Assembly (NCBI GenBank): GCA_033557685.1
Contig: JAWQRN010000041.1
Span: 1-47,162, forward strand
From: Sperchopsis tessellata
Taxonomy: Eukaryota > Arthropoda > Insecta > Coleoptera > Hydrophilidae
Length of the DNA stretch: 47,162 nucleotides
Direction: 5' to 3'
This document shows positions 23,801 to 29,800 of the stretch, piece by piece (position 1 is the stretch's first letter; every line of letters begins with the position of its first letter). Under the pieces are notes generated by a model that saw only the letters and a list, made by a program, of their open reading frames with translations, was not told the DNA's origin and made no database searches. The translations under genes and the position numbers were made by a program.

Positions 23801-26800
23801 TTAGAACAGATCATTTATATAGTCAATTAATGTGTAGGCAGCCTGATTTTTAAGTGACATATATGTAGCTAGAAATACTGTCCTAGTTACATCTTTAGAG
23901 CTTCTATTTTCTTATTCATATTTATTTTATGTGTATATTAAGTTATTGTTTTCTGAACTTTTAGGTACAATATGAATTACACTCTTATAATCCCCCTGAG
24001 AAAGAACTGAGCCCTCAGGCTGTCGTCTCAGATAAGGAGAACCATATTATGAACAGTAACAGAAGTTCCATATTGAGTAGAATAGATCAGAAGCTGAGCA
24101 GTGCCCATAATTCTATGTACAACTCGGGAATGGATAAACCAAGAAGTATTTTATCTAATAGGAGAACAGAAAGTCCGAGAGGTAAGTGTTTTTGCCTTTA
24201 CTTTCACTTTTATAATAGTATGGGGAGGTTAGATCATTCTACTTTTATCTGTAGGATATGTTTTTGTCATGATATAAAAACCCTTTTAATTTTCGGATTC
24301 TCACAGTTAGAGTGTTAAATGTTGCCGTTAAAATAAGATATGTAACAGATAAATATCTAAAAAGACTGAATTATGTAATAATGGACTCTTTAAATTGAAC
24401 TCGACAATGTGTTCTACATGTCAAATAAATTTATGGTATACTTATAGGGAACATATTTTTCATTAAGCACATACACAGAAATGTTTATTTTAGTTTTTAA
24501 TTTTAATGTAATTTTAGAAATTTTTATTCAGCTAAATTCGTGTAATTTTTACTATACAATGAGGTAAAAAAATAATAAGAAATAAAAGCAGAGGCACATA
24601 TTGTTCTATAGGTGCTCTGAATATGTCCTTTTGTTTATGATACAGTGTCATAAATAGTATCTTGTCTGTTGAAACATTGCGATACCTCTCATAAAATGCT
24701 TAAAGTATATATACAAGGAATAAAATATGTATTCGTTCGTGGGTTACAGCTGATTACTAACAAGAACAGTGCTGATGACGACTTAGTGACAGAAACACGG
24801 TATCTACTGCAATTTTGGCTTGCTCCATTTACGATGCGTATTTGATTTCTGTATTTAATATATTGACTAGGACGGTTAGCTCGAGATTTGATACAATCAA
24901 ATATCAAAATAATACATTCATGTGCGGCCAAGGAAGGGTTACTCAACTTATTTATTTCTCCATCAAAAAAGTTATATGAAATGTCACATTACATATTTCA
25001 GAAGACAAAGAATTTAAAAAGTGCAAACTAAAAAAAGATGCACAAAACATAAAGACTGCATGCAATTATAAAAAAATCTGTATGTACAAACAAAACAAAA
25101 ACTGTTTGAATGTTGTTTCCGGGTGGAAACCGTGTAGAGGCTGGATAAGCGGGTACACACAATGTATGTGTATGTAAATACCACCAGAATGTGAAACTAA
25201 TGGTTGCAGGAGCAAAACAACACAGATTTATAAAGACTTAATTGATATACTGGTTTGTGACTCTCAGAATAGTGAGTATGTATATACTCGATAATTGTCA
25301 GTTCTACACAGGAAAGGAATTTTCCACATAGTCCAAGAACCGCTTTTCAAGCTTGTAAAAATGATAAAGTGTGGGTGCCAATCAGTAAGGTACTGCAGAA
25401 ACTGATGCCAATAGAATTCACAAATGCTACAGGTCATAGTTTCAACATCAGTGAAAAAATGTGTACAACAATTAGGTAACATTTTGCGACGATTTCTTAA
25501 GAGCAGCTATGAAATGACATATATAACAAACTGTTAAATGTAATAGACTTTCACGGTTAGTATCTGTATGAATGTTGTTTCCGGGTGGAAACAACATTCA
25601 TACAGATACTAACCGTGGAAGTCTATTACATTTATAAACAAAAACTTTTACATAGAAAGAAACTACTGCATTGAAGGGTGTTAGGAATATCATTTATGAA
25701 TAGCAAGAACAACAAAGGCCTCAATATTGATCCCTGAGGAACACCAGATGAAGCAATAAATGTTTCTGAGGAATAATCAAGGTTATGAACAAATAACCTA
25801 CAGTCAGACAGGTTCAATGTTGTGCTTTCGTAGAATACGAGAAAGCATTTGAGTCTTTTAAAACATCTATAGTGATAAATATTACGGTCTAAAATGGCAT
25901 TCCATCTGCCTATATACAGCTCATTCAAAATATCTATAAAAAAGCCACAGCACACATGTTAAATTACACCAAGAAACAGAAACGATTGATATTCAAGTAG
26001 GTGTTAGAGGTGTTTTTTCCTGTTAACTGATTTTATCCAAAATTGACAGGAATTTCACAATTAATGCTAAAAGATAAGGCAATTTGCTGTAGTGCCTGTC
26101 ATACTACATTTACAATCATTCTCAGGGAGTATTTATTAAAGATCACACGTCTTTTGTCCCTTAGTCCTTCTTACTTCTGTTGTCCTGCAGGAAAGCCATC
26201 TTGGACCACTGCTTTTCTACTATATCTCAATGATACAGCGAATTGTTTTAATGATGTTTACTTTCTAATTTATGGCAATGATTTAAAGACTTTGAAACTT
26301 GTTTACTGTCCTCGACATGTTGGGATTCTGCAGGAAAATCTTGACCACATTGAGAATTATGGCACTGTTATTTTTTAAATTTGTTAAATGCAGCATTATA
26401 ACCTATTCTAAAAAAAGAATACAATAAATTGTGACTATTATATGGGATCTATCACACTTAAGTAAGATCAATATCAATATATGGAATCTAGGTGTTATAC
26501 TATGTTATACTAGATCAGAAGTTACTATTTGAGAATTATGTGGACAGAGTGTGTAAGAAAAGCATACAGAATATTGAGATTCAGTATTCGGACCACAAAA
26601 AAATTCAAAAACCCTAAGTCAATAATTTCACTTATTTGTATAGTCATATTTGCTATTGCACTGTAGTACGGAAGTCACAATATTTAAAATACATTAACAG
26701 AGTTGAGAGGAATCAGAAGAGATTTGTTTTCTACGTCCAATTCAAATTTGATATAAATTTTCCTTATAGGGTTGCCCTAAGTCATCACAATTGGTTCTTT

Positions 26801-29800
26801 ATATTTGGTATTGTATTTATTTAGAAGTCAAAATCACTCCTATTTATAAAAATGGAGCTAGGGATGACCTAGGTAATTGGAGACCAATATCTCTATTGTC
26901 ACCATTCTCGAAAGTTGTAGAGAAAATAATTAAAGTGAGAATGGTGGACTTAATTAAAAGCACAATCAAATTTGATCCAAAACAGTTCGGATTCTAAGAA
27001 GCAAGCAACACACAAATGGCCGCTATAGAACTGGTGGAATACGTATCGGAGGCCATGGACAATAAGAACTTCGTGTTGGCAGTATTCATTGATCTAAAAA
27101 AGACATTTGATACAGTCAACCATATTACTAAACAAGTTAGAGAGAATGGGAATGAGGGATGTTGCCCATGACCTAATCAAGTCTTACCTCAATGATAGGA
27201 AACAGTTTATCACTGTGAATGGGATAGATAGTGGTTGGCAAGTGAATCAGGTTGGAGTGCCACAGGGTTCAGTACTTGGTCCAATACTATATTTACTGTA
27301 CGTACACAACTTGGCATGCTCAAGAATAAAATGTACATACTTAACATTTGCTGATGATACTGTTTTGATGTTTAAAGCGAAATATCTATCAATTATAGAG
27401 AACGAGGTTAATGATGAGCTAGTGAGATATTACGAGTGGCTACTAAACAATAACTTAGAAATAAGTGTAAAAAAAATGGGTCCATGATTTTCACCCAAAG
27501 AAACAAACAAGTATACGATTTAAATATAAAAATAAAGAGTAATATCACAAAAAGGGTGAATGATTATAAATATCTTGGTCTCATTATAGATCATAAATTA
27601 AATCTTGATGTACACATCAATAATTTTTCAAAACAGGTTGGCCAGAATTGGTGGTGCCCTAAAAAGATGTGTTCACAAGCTTCTACAAATGATAAAAAAA
27701 TGTATATATCATGCACGGATTGAATCTCACTTGAGATACATGAATGTTGTGTGGTCTAGGTCATCAGTAATCCTTATTAATGGTTTACAGGGAAAACAAA
27801 ACCGAGTAATAAAAGTACTGTTTAACCAGCCCTACACACATCTGAGACTTATGAAGGTCGAAGACTTAATGAAAATAGAAGAAGTGAAGCTTATTTAAGC
27901 AATCAAAAACCTTAAGATAAAAAGCAATATCCGCCTAACGGAGAACAGTAAATTCTATCTCTACTCAACAAGAGCATGTAGCAAGATCCACATTGAATAC
28001 TAAAGTACCAACATTGGTAGAAACAGCATTCTTCAACGCAGTATGAGGTTTCAAAAGGTATATCATCTAATCGAAATCTTCACATGTTTCTAAAGCACTA
28101 AAAAGGAAAATACTGGAGGAGTCAAATTAGTATTATTGTGTTTGTTTTGAGTATTGAATTGTGATGTTTTGGTGACTATATGGTTAATTAAACAAAGTGA
28201 GATGTTGGAATGGGTTGAATGATAAAAGTTTTGTGTTTGAATTAATATGTAGAACCAGATATCAGTACCATGTATTGTTTTTGGTTTGTAAATAAATGGA
28301 TTTAAAAAAAAATTATAATATTTTAAATTATGTATATGATTGTTCAGGTATTTGATCTCATGTTAATCCTAATGTATATACTTGGAAGAGGTATTTGTCA
28401 GCATATATGGGTCTCCACTGCGAGAACAAATGCTTTTAGGAACTTGCCTGTTGTCAGAATGTCAGTCGCTTTAAGTCAAATAGAAACAGATTTATTTTTT
28501 AAGAACATGAACTTTTTTAAAAGAAAATGAAAAACACATTTTACTTGACCTGCTATGTTTCTCCATTTGTTTTTTACTAGTTCCACAGTAATTTCCTTGT
28601 CAATTGTGTATTTTCTTTAAATTTGTGTTTTCTTTTTGTTTGTTTTTTGTTATATTTATTTCTGCAGCTATCATTATGTAAAGAAAATGATATCCTATCA
28701 GTGATACATGTTTGGATTCTCCCTGTGTTTGTATCGAATGTAATTAAATACAGATACTAGAGAGGACTCAGATATTCAGACATCTTTTAAAATCCAAATT
28801 TTTGTATTCAGGGGACTAAATCGGATATTACCACAAAATCTTGTAGTTGAATATTTACCTTTACTCCATAAAAAATAGTAAAACAGAGTTAGCATTTTTG
28901 GATTTAAACATTGTATTTTGTATATGGTATATTAATAAATATGTATTTGTTCTCATTTGCAGACAGGTTAATGCAAGATTTAAAACATACTTATGTGCCA
29001 AGTTTTATGGATGGTTTCAGTTATCAAGATAAATCTGATGAATTGCAAAGGGTGAGATTATATCGATTGATTTTTTGTTTTAATTTAGCATAAAAGTATA
29101 TTATTTGCTGCTGTATCTCATTAATGCCGAACGGACATCTCAATTGCTAAATGCAATAATCTGTGTTCAGCGGTGTAAATTTCCAGTATCAATTCTTGGG
29201 AGATAGAGCGTTGAGAATGGTGGGGATCTGTTCCTATAATGTTCTTATACGACTGTATGAAAAAATTCATCATGCTCACCCATCAATCTTCCAAGAACCT
29301 CCATTACTTCCCAAGAACTATCATTCGAAAATTGCACGCTGCAAAATAGTAAAATCTATGTTTTATATTAAATTTTTTCTTTTAGATATTTTTACATAAC
29401 TGTTCATGTGACCCCTCATAATTCATTGTTTTATTGGTTTCTGCTTCATATTATAATTTTTTTCATATAGGAACGATTAAAGCGAGAACTATATCAACAG
29501 GAGCTAAGGATGCAAATCGAAGAAAAGAGACGGTTGGCCACAATGAGGGAAGAACAAGAAAGGCTGGAGCAAGATTTAGAGAATAAGAGGTTAGAGCAAC
29601 AGTTGTTGAGAATGCAAGAGGAGCAAATTAGAGATGAACAACGTAGAAATAGAAGAGACGAACAGGTATTTCTTATTCTTTCATTGTGGAACTAATTTTT
29701 ACACCTCATTCCTTATTTACATGTGTCACATACACATTAGTGTATTCTTATCAAACTCCATTTTCCTGCTTGAAACAATCTATCAAAATAACTAGGTAAA

